Of a stretch of 64,000 nt of DNA, positions 1-7,578 are shown piece by piece; position 1 is the first letter of the stretch, and every line of letters begins with the position of its first letter. The notes under the pieces were generated by a model. That model searched no databases. It was given only the letters and a program-made list of their open reading frames with translations, and was not told the DNA's origin. The DNA comes from Buttiauxella gaviniae ATCC 51604 (GTDB lineage: Bacteria; Pseudomonadota; Gammaproteobacteria; Enterobacterales; Enterobacteriaceae), in assembly GCF_001654835.1 (NCBI RefSeq), contig NZ_LXEP01000020.1, positions 62,001 through 126,000 on the forward strand, read 5' to 3'. The position numbers and the translations under genes were made by a program.

Positions 1-89
1 GAAGCTGGTCATTGCATCGTGAAAAAGTCGCGGGACAGGTCGCATATCGTTTGTATAGCCGTGAAATTCAAGGAGCAGAGTCATGCTGA
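1..89 (+). CDS. rsmD: 16S rRNA (guanine966-N2)-methyltransferase, 3' end only
   Basis: The window opens inside this gene. The open frame from base 3 reads SWSLHREKVAGQVAYRLY and ends with TGA at 87-89, which resembles the C-terminus of RsmD, the enzyme that methylates G966 of 16S rRNA. Its last bases overlap the yhhL start at 83 by 7 bases, the arrangement expected for the rsmD-yhhL pair of enterobacteria. Only about 28 residues are visible, so the call rests on this tail and on the neighbouring genes. Confidence 0.8.
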   Translation, partial: SWSLHREKVAGQVAYRLYSREIQGAESC

Positions 90-352
90 TTAACATAGGC
101 CGATTGCTGATGCTCGGCGTCTGGGCATTTTTGTTACTAAATATTGTCCATCCCTTCCCACGCCCGCTGAATATCTTCATTAACGTCGCGCTGATCTTCA
201 CCATGTTGATGCATGGTATGCAGTTAGCGTTGCTGAAATCGACTCAGCCAAAAGGCAGCCCACCGTTGAGCCGCGCTCAGCAGATTAAGATTTTCATTTT
301 TGGGGTGTTTGAACTGCTGGTCTGGCAGAAGAAGCTCCGCCAGGGCAAATAA
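83..352 (+). CDS. yhhL: YhhL, DUF1145 family inner-membrane protein
   Basis: This 89-residue protein has two hydrophobic segments (about residues 8-26 and 30-50) and a basic C-terminal tail (FELLVWQKKLRQGK), typical of the DUF1145 family represented by E. coli YhhL. No biochemical role is known. The ATG overlaps the end of rsmD, suggesting translational coupling in one transcript. It lies in the conserved rsmD-yhhL-yhhM-yhhN-zntA order. The identification is strong by length, topology and position, but the function is open. Confidence 0.88.
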   Translation: MLINIGRLLMLGVWAFLLLNIVHPFPRPLNIFINVALIFTMLMHGMQLALLKSTQPKGSPPLSRAQQIKIFIFGVFELLVWQKKLRQGK

Positions 353-360
353 TCATAATG

Positions 361-472
361 CGGTGCCACCAGGCGTAATTGTTGCAGCCAGTTTGGACAC
401 GGACAGCGCGGAGGAACCGGAGCGTACACGCAGTACGTGAGGATTCCGAGCACTGCCCTGGTCAAAAATGGC
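361..472. repeat. Putative enterobacterial intergenic repeat between yhhL and yhhM
   Basis: The 138-base gap between the convergent genes yhhL and yhhM holds a GC-rich block that includes the dyad GGAGCGTAC-acgca-GTACGTGAGG near 419-441. I recall similar blocks recurring in enterobacterial intergenic DNA, where they are often mis-called as short ORFs on the opposite strand. Only one copy is present here, so repeat status is inferred from memory. It could also act as a transcription end signal between the convergent genes. Confidence 0.45.
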
Positions 473-490
473 AAATAAAATAGCCTGTTA

Positions 491-847
491 TTAGTCGGGG
501 ATGAAGCCCACAAAGCGCGTTCCCTTGTACTGCAAAGTCCCTGCGTCCCCCACGCTCATCGAGTGATACTGCTCTGCCGTCACGCGCATTTTTAGTTCCA
601 TTCCGCCACTTTGTGGGCGAAACCAAACCTCATAACGCATTGTATCTTCGACAGGTGTGACCTGGCGCTGTCGTGTACGACGATCGGTGGTTGGCGATTC
701 ACGTTTTGTCGCCACCAATACGCTTCTTTCCATCACCGGCGCCGCATCATTTTCAGCATTCTGACGGCGCTGCTGCACAAAGCGAAAAGACGCCGCCACG
801 ACGATAACCGCAACAACAGCAATGAAGAAAAGTGGCATTTTACTCAT
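491..847 (-). CDS. yhhM: YhhM, DUF2500 family membrane-anchored protein
   Basis: This 118-residue protein has one N-terminal membrane segment (about residues 5-22, LFFIAVVAVIVVAASF) followed by a hydrophilic domain, as in the DUF2500 family (E. coli YhhM). The C-terminal half (RYEVWFRPQSGGMELKMRV...YHSMSVGDAGTLQYKGTRFVGF) looks like a small beta-rich domain outside the membrane. It is transcribed convergently with yhhL and away from yhhN. The molecular function is unknown. The start follows the usual family length. Confidence 0.88.
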   Translation of the reverse strand: MSKMPLFFIAVVAVIVVAASFRFVQQRRQNAENDAAPVMERSVLVATKRESPTTDRRTRQRQVTPVEDTMRYEVWFRPQSGGMELKMRVTAEQYHSMSVGDAGTLQYKGTRFVGFIPD

Positions 848-973
848 AGATTTATCTCGATTTGTCAGGCACTTTTAAGAATACCCTGCACGCAGTGGCG
901 TTGTCATCTGACGATGTTAACCACTAGACTGACAGGTAGCATCGTGCTTTTTGTGCGATACATTTAAATTCAA

Positions 974-1096
974 TGTCCTTTAGCATTCGAGTTGCAGGTA
1001 GGCGGCAAGGGAGCTAATCCCCAGGAGCTTACTTGAGTAAGTGACTGGGGTTAGTGAGCGCAGCCAACACCCCTGCAACTTGAAGGATGAAGGGCA
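974..1096. repeat. MITE-like enterobacterial repeat, copy 1
   Basis: This 123-bp element has imperfect terminal inverted repeats. The left end (tgtcctttagcattcgagtt) aligns with the reverse complement of the right end (tgcccttcatccttcaagtt), and the internal stem gagcttac/gtaagtgac sits between them. A second copy with the same core (CGAGTTGCAGG, GGCGGCAAG, GAGCTTAC, CGCAGCCAAC) lies at 24643-24769. The family resembles non-autonomous palindromic repeats I recall from Pectobacterium, Serratia and Yersinia. It occupies the gap just upstream of yhhN and ends 16 bases before its ATG. Confidence 0.85.
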
Positions 1097-1111
1097 GAAA
1101 AGGGACATGCT

Positions 1112-1738
1112 ATGCTTTGGTCATTCATCGCCGTATTCTTCTCCGGTTGGCTGTACGTTGATGCCTCCTACCGTGGGCCAACCTGGCAACGCTGGGTCTT
1201 CAAACCTGTCACCCTTTTGCTTTTATTACTGCTGGCCTGGCAAGCACCGATGTTCAACGCAACTGGCTATTTGATCCTCGCGGGGCTTGCGGCAACGCTG
1301 CTCGGTGACGCTCTCACCCTGCTTCCAACCCAGCGCATGTTGTATGCCATCGGGGCGTTTTTCCTGTCGCACCTGTTGTATACCCTCTATTTTGCCAGCC
1401 AAATGACGTTCAGTTTCTTCTGGCCTTTGCCGCTGGTTCTGCTGGTTATTGGCGCGCTACTGACCGCCGTCATCTGGACACGCCTCGAAACCTTCCGTTG
1501 GCCGATTCTGACGTTTATCGGCATGACGCTGGTGATGGTGTGGCTGGCCGGTGAGCTCTATTTCTTCCTGCCAACACGCCCGAGTTTCTCAGGCTTTATT
1601 GGCGCAACGCTGCTGCTGTTGGGCAACATAGTCTGGCTGGGCAGCCATTACCGCCGCCGCTTCACAGGTGACAGCGCCATCGCTGCGGCATGCTATTTTG
1701 CCGGGCACTTTATGATTGTCCGCGCTCTGTATATTTGA
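1112..1738 (+). CDS. yhhN: YhhN, TMEM86/YhhN-family membrane protein
   Basis: This is a 208-residue polytopic protein with about eight hydrophobic segments and conserved acidic positions ([18 protein letters not shown]) typical of the YhhN/TMEM86 family. Eukaryotic TMEM86B is a lysoplasmalogenase that cleaves the vinyl ether bond of lysoplasmalogens. The bacterial activity is not established for this protein, so only a membrane hydrolase fold is inferred. The sequence is very close to E. coli YhhN, and the position between yhhM and zntA agrees. A repeat element lies immediately upstream and may have displaced the native promoter. Confidence 0.9.
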   Translation: MLWSFIAVFFSGWLYVDASYRGPTWQRWVFKPVTLLLLLLLAWQAPMFNATGYLILAGLAATLLGDALTLLPTQRMLYAIGAFFLSHLLYTLYFASQMTFSFFWPLPLVLLVIGALLTAVIWTRLETFRWPILTFIGMTLVMVWLAGELYFFLPTRPSFSGFIGATLLLLGNIVWLGSHYRRRFTGDSAIAAACYFAGHFMIVRALYI

Positions 1739-1744
1739 CCTTGC

Positions 1745-1762
1745 GGGCGGTATTTACCGCCC
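1745..1762 (+). terminator. Stem-loop after yhhN
   Basis: An 8-bp perfect inverted repeat GGGCGGTA-tt-TACCGCCC starts 6 bases after the yhhN stop codon. The following bases (ctaaaatttcc) are only weakly T-rich, so this is a candidate rather than a textbook intrinsic terminator. It separates yhhN from the zntA promoter. Confidence 0.5.
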
Positions 1763-1776
1763 CTAAAATTTCCCTC

Positions 1777-1808
1777 TTGACTCTGGAGTCAACTCCAGAG
1801 AGTAACAT
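1777..1808 (+). promoter_or_regulatory. ZntR-type promoter/operator of zntA
   Basis: The sequence has TTGACT (1777-1782) and TAACAT (1803-1808) separated by a 20-bp spacer. The spacer holds the dyad CTCTGGAGT/ACTCCAGAG (1781-1789 and 1792-1800). An overlong 19-20 bp spacer carrying a dyad is the signature of MerR-family promoters, where ZntR underwinds the DNA when zinc binds. The dyad is almost identical to the E. coli zntA operator as I remember it. zntR is not in this window. Confidence 0.9.
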
Positions 1809-1844
1809 GCGTAATGAGAACATTATCATTACCCAGGAGGGCGC

Positions 1845-4052
1845 ATGCTCAACTCCCCAAAAACACCACAATTTGCGAAGGCAAAGCTCAGCCCGTTGCC
1901 GATAAAAACGGACGCATGCCATGGTAATGATTGCTGTAGCAACGCCACTGTAGCCCCGGAAACAGAAATGCTGCCTGATACCGGCGAACGTTATAGCTGG
2001 TTGGTCGATGGCATGGACTGCGCCGCCTGCGCCCGCAAAGTTGAAAACGCCGTCAAACAAATTGCCGATGTGCAGCGCGTCCAGGTGTTGTTCAGCACGG
2101 AAAAACTTCTGGTCACCGCGCAGCGCGATGTTCGAGACGACGTTGAAAAAGCCGTGAAAGCCGCAGGTTACAACCTGAGAAACAGTGCCGCCCCCGCCCC
2201 GAAAACATCCGCCTGGCATGAAAATTTACCGCTCATCTTACTGATAGTTATGATGGCGCTGAGCTGGGGTCTTGAGCAGTTTAACCACCCGTTCGGCAAC
2301 ATAGCGTTCATCGCCACCACACTGGTTGGCCTGTGGCCGATCGCACGCCAGGCAGTGCGCCTGATGCGCACCGGTAACTGGTTTGCCATCGAAACGTTGA
2401 TGAGTGTTGCCGCTATTGGCGCACTGTTTATCGGGGCGACCGCAGAAGCCGCGATGGTATTACTGCTGTTCTTAATTGGTGAACGCCTGGAATCTTACGC
2501 CGCCAGCCGCGCGCGCCGTGGTGTGAGCGCACTGATGGCGCTGAAACCAGAAGTCGCGACTCGTATTCGTAATGGTGAACGTGAAAGCATCGCGCTCGCT
2601 GATTTACGTCCGGGAGATGTTATCGAAGTCGCTGCCGGTGGGCGTTTGCCTGCTGATGGCCGCTTGCTAATGCCTTTTGCCAGTTTCGATGAAAGCGCAT
2701 TAACCGGCGAGTCCATTCCGGTTGAACGCCAGCAAGATGAAAAAGTCCCGGCAGGAAGCACCAGCGTCGACAGACTTGTTCAGCTCGAAGTCATTTCCGA
2801 ACCAGGCGATAGCGCAATCGACCGCATCCTGCGTTTAATTGAAGAAGCGGATGAACGTCGCGCACCGATAGAGCGCTTTATTGACCGTTTCAGCCGGATT
2901 TACACCCCAATTATTATGGCGATTGCGCTGCTCGCGGCGGTTATTCCTCCGCTGCTGTTCGGGCAAAGCTGGGGCGAGTGGATCTACAAAGGTCTGGCGC
3001 TATTACTGATTGGTTGCCCGTGTGCGCTGGTGATTTCTACCCCTGCGGCGATCACCTCAGGGCTTGCGGCGGCCGCTCGCCGTGGCGCGTTAATTAAAGG
3101 TGGTGCGGCACTCGAACGCCTTGGCAAAATTCAGCATATCGCTTTCGATAAAACCGGGACGCTGACCGCAGGCAAACCGCAAGTCACCACCATTGCAGTG
3201 AATGGCGAGATCGGTGAAAACGACCTGCTGGCGCTGGCTGCAGCAGTGGAACTTGGCTCGTCACACCCGCTTGCCCTGGCGATAGTGCGTGAGGCGCAAA
3301 ACTGTCATCTGGCATTGCCCGACACCAGTGCGCACCGGGCGCTGGCAGGTATTGGTGTGGAAGCCGAGATTAATGGCGAAACGTTGTTATTAAGCGCGCC
3401 GGGTAAGCTCGCGAATACCGTGCTGGATGCGGCCTGGCAGCAGCGAATCACTCAGCTTGAAGCCGAAGGCCAGACGGTGGTTGCCCTGTTACAAGAAGGC
3501 AAGTTACTTGGCGTTCTGGCATTACGCGATACCTTACGCAGCGATGCAAAAATGGCAGTTGCTGCACTGCACAAGCTTGGTGTTCAGAGCGTGATGCTAA
3601 CGGGTGATAACCCACGTGCAGCAGCCGCCATCGCGCAGGAATTAGGCATGGATTATCGCGCAAGCCTGTTGCCTGCCGACAAAGTCAGCGCGGTGAATGA
3701 ACTCAATGCCCGTGCACCGCTGGCGATGGTTGGCGACGGCATCAACGACGCTCCCGCCATGAAAGCCGCAACTATCGGCATTGCCATGGGAAGCGGCACC
3801 GATGTGGCACTCGAAACTGCAGACGCAGCTCTCACACACAACCGCCTGACGGAGCTGGCGGGCATGATAAGTCTGGCCCGCGCAACGCATAATAATATTC
3901 GTCAAAATATCACTATCGCATTGGGCCTGAAGGGGATTTTCCTGGTGACCACGCTGCTGGGACTCACCGGCCTGTGGCTTGCCGTGTTAGCTGATTCGGG
4001 TGCGACCGCTCTGGTGACCGCGAATGCTCTGCGGTTGCTGCGGAAAAAATAA
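1845..4052 (+). CDS. zntA: Zn(II)/Cd(II)/Pb(II)-exporting P1B-type ATPase
   Basis: This 735-residue heavy-metal ATPase pumps Zn, Cd and Pb out across the inner membrane. Visible parts are a Cys-rich N-terminus (CHGNDCC), a metal-binding domain with GMDCAAC at residues 56-62, membrane segments, the actuator loop (ALTGES), the transmembrane CPC metal site at about 391-393, the phosphorylation motif DKTGT at about 435-439, GDGINDAP near 630, and a C-terminal membrane pair with the conserved Asp in VLADSGAT. AGGAGG at about 1836 places the start. The gene is monocistronic and preceded by a ZntR-type promoter. All catalytic motifs are intact. Confidence 0.97.
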   Translation: MLNSPKTPQFAKAKLSPLPIKTDACHGNDCCSNATVAPETEMLPDTGERYSWLVDGMDCAACARKVENAVKQIADVQRVQVLFSTEKLLVTAQRDVRDDVEKAVKAAGYNLRNSAAPAPKTSAWHENLPLILLIVMMALSWGLEQFNHPFGNIAFIATTLVGLWPIARQAVRLMRTGNWFAIETLMSVAAIGALFIGATAEAAMVLLLFLIGERLESYAASRARRGVSALMALKPEVATRIRNGERESIALADLRPGDVIEVAAGGRLPADGRLLMPFASFDESALTGESIPVERQQDEKVPAGSTSVDRLVQLEVISEPGDSAIDRILRLIEEADERRAPIERFIDRFSRIYTPIIMAIALLAAVIPPLLFGQSWGEWIYKGLALLLIGCPCALVISTPAAITSGLAAAARRGALIKGGAALERLGKIQHIAFDKTGTLTAGKPQVTTIAVNGEIGENDLLALAAAVELGSSHPLALAIVREAQNCHLALPDTSAHRALAGIGVEAEINGETLLLSAPGKLANTVLDAAWQQRITQLEAEGQTVVALLQEGKLLGVLALRDTLRSDAKMAVAALHKLGVQSVMLTGDNPRAAAAIAQELGMDYRASLLPADKVSAVNELNARAPLAMVGDGINDAPAMKAATIGIAMGSGTDVALETADAALTHNRLTELAGMISLARATHNNIRQNITIALGLKGIFLVTTLLGLTGLWLAVLADSGATALVTANALRLLRKK

Positions 4053-4127
4053 ATTATAACTTCAGACCTCCCTCACTCTAGCCCTCAGAGAATAAATCAT
4101 CCGAAGGCAGAGTGGGGATTTCAAAAC

Positions 4128-5417
4128 TTAACTCGTCATGCCCAACATATGCGGCAGCCACAATGAAACGGCCGGAATATAGGTCACCATCGCCAGCACC
4201 ACCAGCAACATGGCGTAGAATGGCAGCATAGCGCGAACCACTACTTCGATTTTCTGCTTACTCACCGCACTGGCGACAAACAGCACCGAACCGACCGGCG
4301 GCGTAATCAAACCGATGCCGAGGTTCACCATCATGATCATCCCGAAATGCACCGGGTCGATGCCCAGCGAATTTGTCACCGGCAGCAGTACTGGCGTGAG
4401 GATCAGGATAATCGGCGCCATGTCCATCAGGGTGCCAATCAGCAGCAGCATGACGTTGAGGTACATCAGAATGACGTACTTGTTGTCAGACAGCGACGTG
4501 AAGAACTCGGTGATGCGCGATGGCAACTGCATGTAAGTCATGACCGCGCCAAATGCTGCCGCAAAACCAATCAGAATCATAACGATAGAGACTGTTTTTA
4601 CGGTGCGGAACATCAGCTTTGGCAGTTCGTTCCATTTATAGTCACGGTAGATAAACATGGTCACGAAGAACGCCCAAACGCAGGCGACAGCCGCCGATTC
4701 GGTTGCGGTAAATACCCCGGTCAAAATCCCACCGAGGATGATTACCACCGTCATCAGGCCCCAAAGTGCATCGAAGAAAATCTTCACCGCTTGCTTGAAG
4801 GGAATGCGTTCACCTTTCGGGTAACCGCGCTTATGGGCAAACCCGAGGCACATCACCATCAAGCTGACCCCGAGCAGTAACCCTGGTAATACGCCCGCAA
4901 TGAACAACGTTGCGATAGAAACAGTGCCGCCTGCAGCTAACGAGTAAATCACCGAGTTATGGCTTGGCGGGATCAAAATCGCCTGCACCGATCCACTCGC
5001 TGTAACCGCAGCAGCATATTCGCGTGGATAACCTTTTGCCTCCATTTCAGGGATCATCACGCTGCCAATGGACGCTGTATCCGCCACGGACGATCCGGAA
5101 ATCGCGCCAAAGAAAGTGGACGCCACGATATTCACCAGCGATAAGCCGCCGCGAATAAAGCCAACGAAAATATACGCAAAGTTCACCAGACGACGGGCAA
5201 TTCCCCCTTCCGCCATAATCGCCCCCGCCAGAATAAAGAACGGGATCGCCAACAGGGTAAATTTATTCACCCCACTGGTGATTTGAATCATGATCGCTTC
5301 CAGCGGCAAATCTATCCATAACGCACCCACGATGGCGCTTAGCCCAACGGCAAAGGCCACGGGCATTCCCACTGCAAGCAGCACCGCTAGTGTGGCTAAT
5401 AATATAAATGCGTCCAT
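4128..5417 (-). CDS. TRAP transporter large permease subunit (DctM family)
   Basis: This 429-residue integral membrane protein has about 12 hydrophobic segments, the length and pattern of TRAP DctM subunits. Family features include SGSSVADTASIGSVMIPEME, a loop with the GxxxPP-like segment ILIPPSHNSVIYS, and a C-terminal LITPPVGSVLFVAS. It forms the cation-driven translocation channel that accepts substrate from the periplasmic binding protein. It is the last gene of a three-gene operon, 14 bases after dctQ. Close relatives include E. coli YiaN. The operon lies between zntA and tusA, where E. coli has none, so it is an insertion relative to E. coli. Confidence 0.93.
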   Translation of the reverse strand: MDAFILLATLAVLLAVGMPVAFAVGLSAIVGALWIDLPLEAIMIQITSGVNKFTLLAIPFFILAGAIMAEGGIARRLVNFAYIFVGFIRGGLSLVNIVASTFFGAISGSSVADTASIGSVMIPEMEAKGYPREYAAAVTASGSVQAILIPPSHNSVIYSLAAGGTVSIATLFIAGVLPGLLLGVSLMVMCLGFAHKRGYPKGERIPFKQAVKIFFDALWGLMTVVIILGGILTGVFTATESAAVACVWAFFVTMFIYRDYKWNELPKLMFRTVKTVSIVMILIGFAAAFGAVMTYMQLPSRITEFFTSLSDNKYVILMYLNVMLLLIGTLMDMAPIILILTPVLLPVTNSLGIDPVHFGMIMMVNLGIGLITPPVGSVLFVASAVSKQKIEVVVRAMLPFYAMLLVVLAMVTYIPAVSLWLPHMLGMTS

Positions 5418-5431
5418 GTTATCCCCTGGTC

Positions 5432-5941
5432 TTAACCGTGATTACCCAGCAACACGATTGGGCGGTTCTCTTGAGAGCCGTACAACAGTCGCTCGACAAC
5501 AAACAGAATCATTAAAATCGCGCCGACAGGCAGCGGGAGGTAGGTTTGACCGGAAGTGAGAACCGGGAATTCGGCAACAGGCTGTTCCCATAAATCGGCA
5601 CACAGATAGAAGCTGTAATAGAACATCACCAGTGAGATGAGCAGCATCAGCAAATCGACGATACGTGCGCAAAAGGTCTGCACCGCCAGCGGCAGGCGGT
5701 CTGTCAGCATATTCACCGCAATGTGTGAACCGGCGCGGTAACTGACTGCCGCGCCGATGAACGTGAAGGTCACCATGCAGATTATTGCTACCGGTTCCGG
5801 CCAGGATTCCCCACGGTTCAGAACGTAACGCGAGAAAATCCCAATCGGAATAATGATGGTCATCACCAAAAGAGACAGCCCGGCAATAACCATCGCCAGC
5901 AAATAAACTTTATCCATCAAGTCTGAGTAGCGTTGGGACAT
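5432..5941 (-). CDS. TRAP transporter small permease subunit (DctQ family)
   Basis: This 169-residue protein has four hydrophobic segments (about residues 12-34, 48-66, 87-107 and 130-150), the standard topology of the DctQ subunit that pairs with DctM in the inner membrane. The segment GESWPEPVAI(I)CMVTFTFIGAAVSYR matches the conserved DctQ region, where a helix with a charged residue precedes a tight turn. It sits between the binding protein (34-base gap) and DctM (14-base gap), so the three are almost certainly co-transcribed. DctQ has no known catalytic role. It is required for DctM function. Confidence 0.92.
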   Translation of the reverse strand: MSQRYSDLMDKVYLLAMVIAGLSLLVMTIIIPIGIFSRYVLNRGESWPEPVAIICMVTFTFIGAAVSYRAGSHIAVNMLTDRLPLAVQTFCARIVDLLMLLISLVMFYYSFYLCADLWEQPVAEFPVLTSGQTYLPLPVGAILMILFVVERLLYGSQENRPIVLLGNHG

Positions 5942-5975
5942 AAGATGCCCTCCACAAATGCGTTAGCGACAATAG

Positions 5976-6959
5976 TTACTTAACGTCAGCAATAGCTTTC
6001 ATCAGATCCTGATGTTTATCGCCGTATTCTTTACGCACCGGTTCAGTCGCTTTCACAAACCAGGCTTTGTCAATTTCATGGAACTGAACGCCACCGGCTT
6101 TCATTTTTTCCAGCGCTTGTTTGTTGTAAGCATTCCACAGTTCACGCTGTTCCATTTGTGCAGCACGCGCCAGGGTAAGGATTTTTTGCTGCTGGTCAGG
6201 CGTTAATTTGTCCCACTTCACTTTGGAATAAAGCAGCATTTCTGGCGTGATGAAGTGGCCGCTCAAGGTGTAATTTTTGGCGACCGGCATGTAGTTATGG
6301 GCAATAAAGGTTGGCGGGTTGTTTTCAGCACCGTCGATAACGCCGGTTTGCATGCCGCTATACACTTCGCTCACCCCCATCGCAACCGAGTTTGCGCCCA
6401 TATCTTTAAGTGTTGCGAGTGCTACCGGACTGCCCTGAACGCGGATTTTCATGCCTTTGAGATCTTCAGGCTTCACCACCGGGTTTTTAGTGATCAGGTT
6501 ACGTGTACCGGAGTCCATCCAGCCGAGGAAGACCAGGCGGGATTTCGGGTTGTTAGTCAGCTTGTCGCCAATTTGTTTACCCAGATCACCGTCGATCACT
6601 TTGTGCATATGGTCTTCATCGCGGAACACGTACGGCAGGGTAAAAACTTCAACATCTGGCAGGATTGCCGCAACCGGTGCCATCGAAACGCGAATGATAT
6701 CGATAGCCCCCATTTGCGCCTGTTCAATCATCTGTTTTTCATCGCCAAGCACGCCGCTTGGGAACACTTTAATTTCTAAATCACCGTTGGTTTCTTGTTT
6801 GAGTTTTTCGCCCATGTGCTGAACCGCAACCACGTTCGGATACCCTTCCGGGTGAACGTCGGCAGCTTTAATCACTTGCGCGATAGCAGAATGTGCAAAC
6901 AGAACTGACGCGGTAGACAAACATAAACCAGCAAAAGCAGGCAGAAAGATCTTCTTCAT
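5976..6959 (-). CDS. TRAP transporter periplasmic substrate-binding protein (DctP family)
   Basis: This is a 327-residue exported protein. The signal peptide is about residues 1-27 (MKKIFLPAF...AHSAIA, then QVIKAAD). The DctP family signature follows: LGDEKQMIEQAQMGAIDI, LKGMKIRVQGSP with the Arg that clamps the substrate carboxylate, and EVYSGMQTGVIDGAENNP. The DGAENNP segment is seen in many binding proteins for sugar acids such as uronates, so a sugar-acid ligand is a reasonable but unproven inference. It is the first gene of the operon and is preceded by a CRP-like site. No catabolic gene is adjacent, so the sequence does not reveal the substrate. Confidence 0.93.
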   Translation of the reverse strand: MKKIFLPAFAGLCLSTASVLFAHSAIAQVIKAADVHPEGYPNVVAVQHMGEKLKQETNGDLEIKVFPSGVLGDEKQMIEQAQMGAIDIIRVSMAPVAAILPDVEVFTLPYVFRDEDHMHKVIDGDLGKQIGDKLTNNPKSRLVFLGWMDSGTRNLITKNPVVKPEDLKGMKIRVQGSPVALATLKDMGANSVAMGVSEVYSGMQTGVIDGAENNPPTFIAHNYMPVAKNYTLSGHFITPEMLLYSKVKWDKLTPDQQQKILTLARAAQMEQRELWNAYNKQALEKMKAGGVQFHEIDKAWFVKATEPVRKEYGDKHQDLMKAIADVK

Positions 6960-7053
6960 TGTGTCGCTCCAGCAGAGGTAGAAATGTGAGGTAGGAAGTA
7001 AAACAATGTTTTAATTTGTCGTTTAAAAATTAGACTACGTGGAGAAAAGCGTG

Positions 7054-7069
7054 GGTGAAGCACTTCACA
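7054..7069 (-). promoter_or_regulatory. CRP-like site upstream of the TRAP operon
   Basis: Read on the minus strand the site is TGTGA-AGTGCT-TCACC, nine of ten matches to the CRP core TGTGA-N6-TCACA. It is centred about 102 bases before the dctP start. A weak -10-like TAATTT (minus strand, 7027-7032) lies 32 bases downstream of the site centre, the spacing of a class II CRP promoter. This suggests carbon catabolite control of the transporter but is untested. Confidence 0.55.
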
Positions 7070-7157
7070 AAAAGCGACAAAAAATGAAATTGGGGTTCAT
7101 TAGAGATGCAAAGAGGGTTCAGAAGCCCAAAGCGGGGAGCAAAGGGCTGGCGCGACG

Positions 7158-7403
7158 TTACTGGCCTTTACGCAACAGGTATTGGTAAGGTAATGATTCC
7201 ACTTGCTTAGCAAGCAGTTCGTGTTCCATGAAAATGCAAAATCCAGGGATATCACGCGTAGTGGCTGGGTCATCAGCAATCACCAGCAGGGTTTCGCCAG
7301 CCTGCATATTGCGCACTGTTTTGCGTACCATCATGACGGGTTCCGGGCAGCGTAGGCCCAGGGCATCAAGAGTGTGGTCAGGATTAGAAAAAAGATCGGT
7401 CAT
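7158..7403 (-). CDS. tusA: Sulfurtransferase TusA
   Basis: This 81-residue protein has the TusA/SirA fold. The catalytic Cys lies in [14 protein letters not shown] (about residue 19). TusA takes persulfide sulfur from IscS and passes it to TusBCD for 2-thiolation of tRNA wobble uridine, and it also influences molybdenum cofactor synthesis. The open frame extends upstream to 7460, but the start at MTDLF gives the 81-residue length of E. coli TusA and removes a non-conserved 19-residue extension. It is divergent from yhhQ, the usual pairing next to zntA in enterobacteria. Confidence 0.95.
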   Translation of the reverse strand: MTDLFSNPDHTLDALGLRCPEPVMMVRKTVRNMQAGETLLVIADDPATTRDIPGFCIFMEHELLAKQVESLPYQYLLRKGQ

Positions 7404-7491
7404 CATCGGTCTCGAATTTAACAAACCGCGATAGTTTACGCCGGGAAGATTCTCGTGCAAGTCACGTGAACGATTGCGTTAAAATTAACCA

Positions 7492-7519
7492 TTGCAAAGC
7501 GGGACTAAAGCAGTATCAT
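7492..7519 (+). promoter_or_regulatory. Sigma-70 promoter candidate for yhhQ
   Basis: TTGCAA (7492-7497) and TATCAT (7514-7519) are separated by 16 bp, with 4/6 and 5/6 matches to consensus. Transcription would begin near 7526, so the leader of about 50 bases contains the putative preQ1 aptamer. This spacing fits a short riboswitch-controlled leader. Confidence 0.6.
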
Positions 7520-7540
7520 CGCCCCCGCTTTAAAAAGCGT

Positions 7541-7575
7541 ATTGGGTTCCCTCACCCCACCACTAAAAAGGCTAC
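7541..7575 (+). ncRNA. preQ1-I-like riboswitch in the yhhQ leader
   Basis: The leader fits the small H-type pseudoknot of the preQ1-I class. The 5' arm GGGT (7544-7547) can pair with ACCC (7554-7557), the loop TCCCTC contains the C-rich segment, and an A-rich tail (ACTAAAAAGG) supplies GG to pair with CC of the loop. The same AAGG (7568-7571) is the probable Shine-Dalgarno for the ATG at 7579, so ligand binding would hide it. preQ1 control of COG1738/YhhQ genes is established in related bacteria. The fold here was drawn by eye. Confidence 0.65.
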
Positions 7576-7578
7576 AAA

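Noticed and set aside
4347-4880. Plus-strand 177-residue frame opposite dctM
   Set aside because: It is His/Gln/Arg-rich, the typical antisense of membrane-protein codons. DctM is complete on the minus strand.
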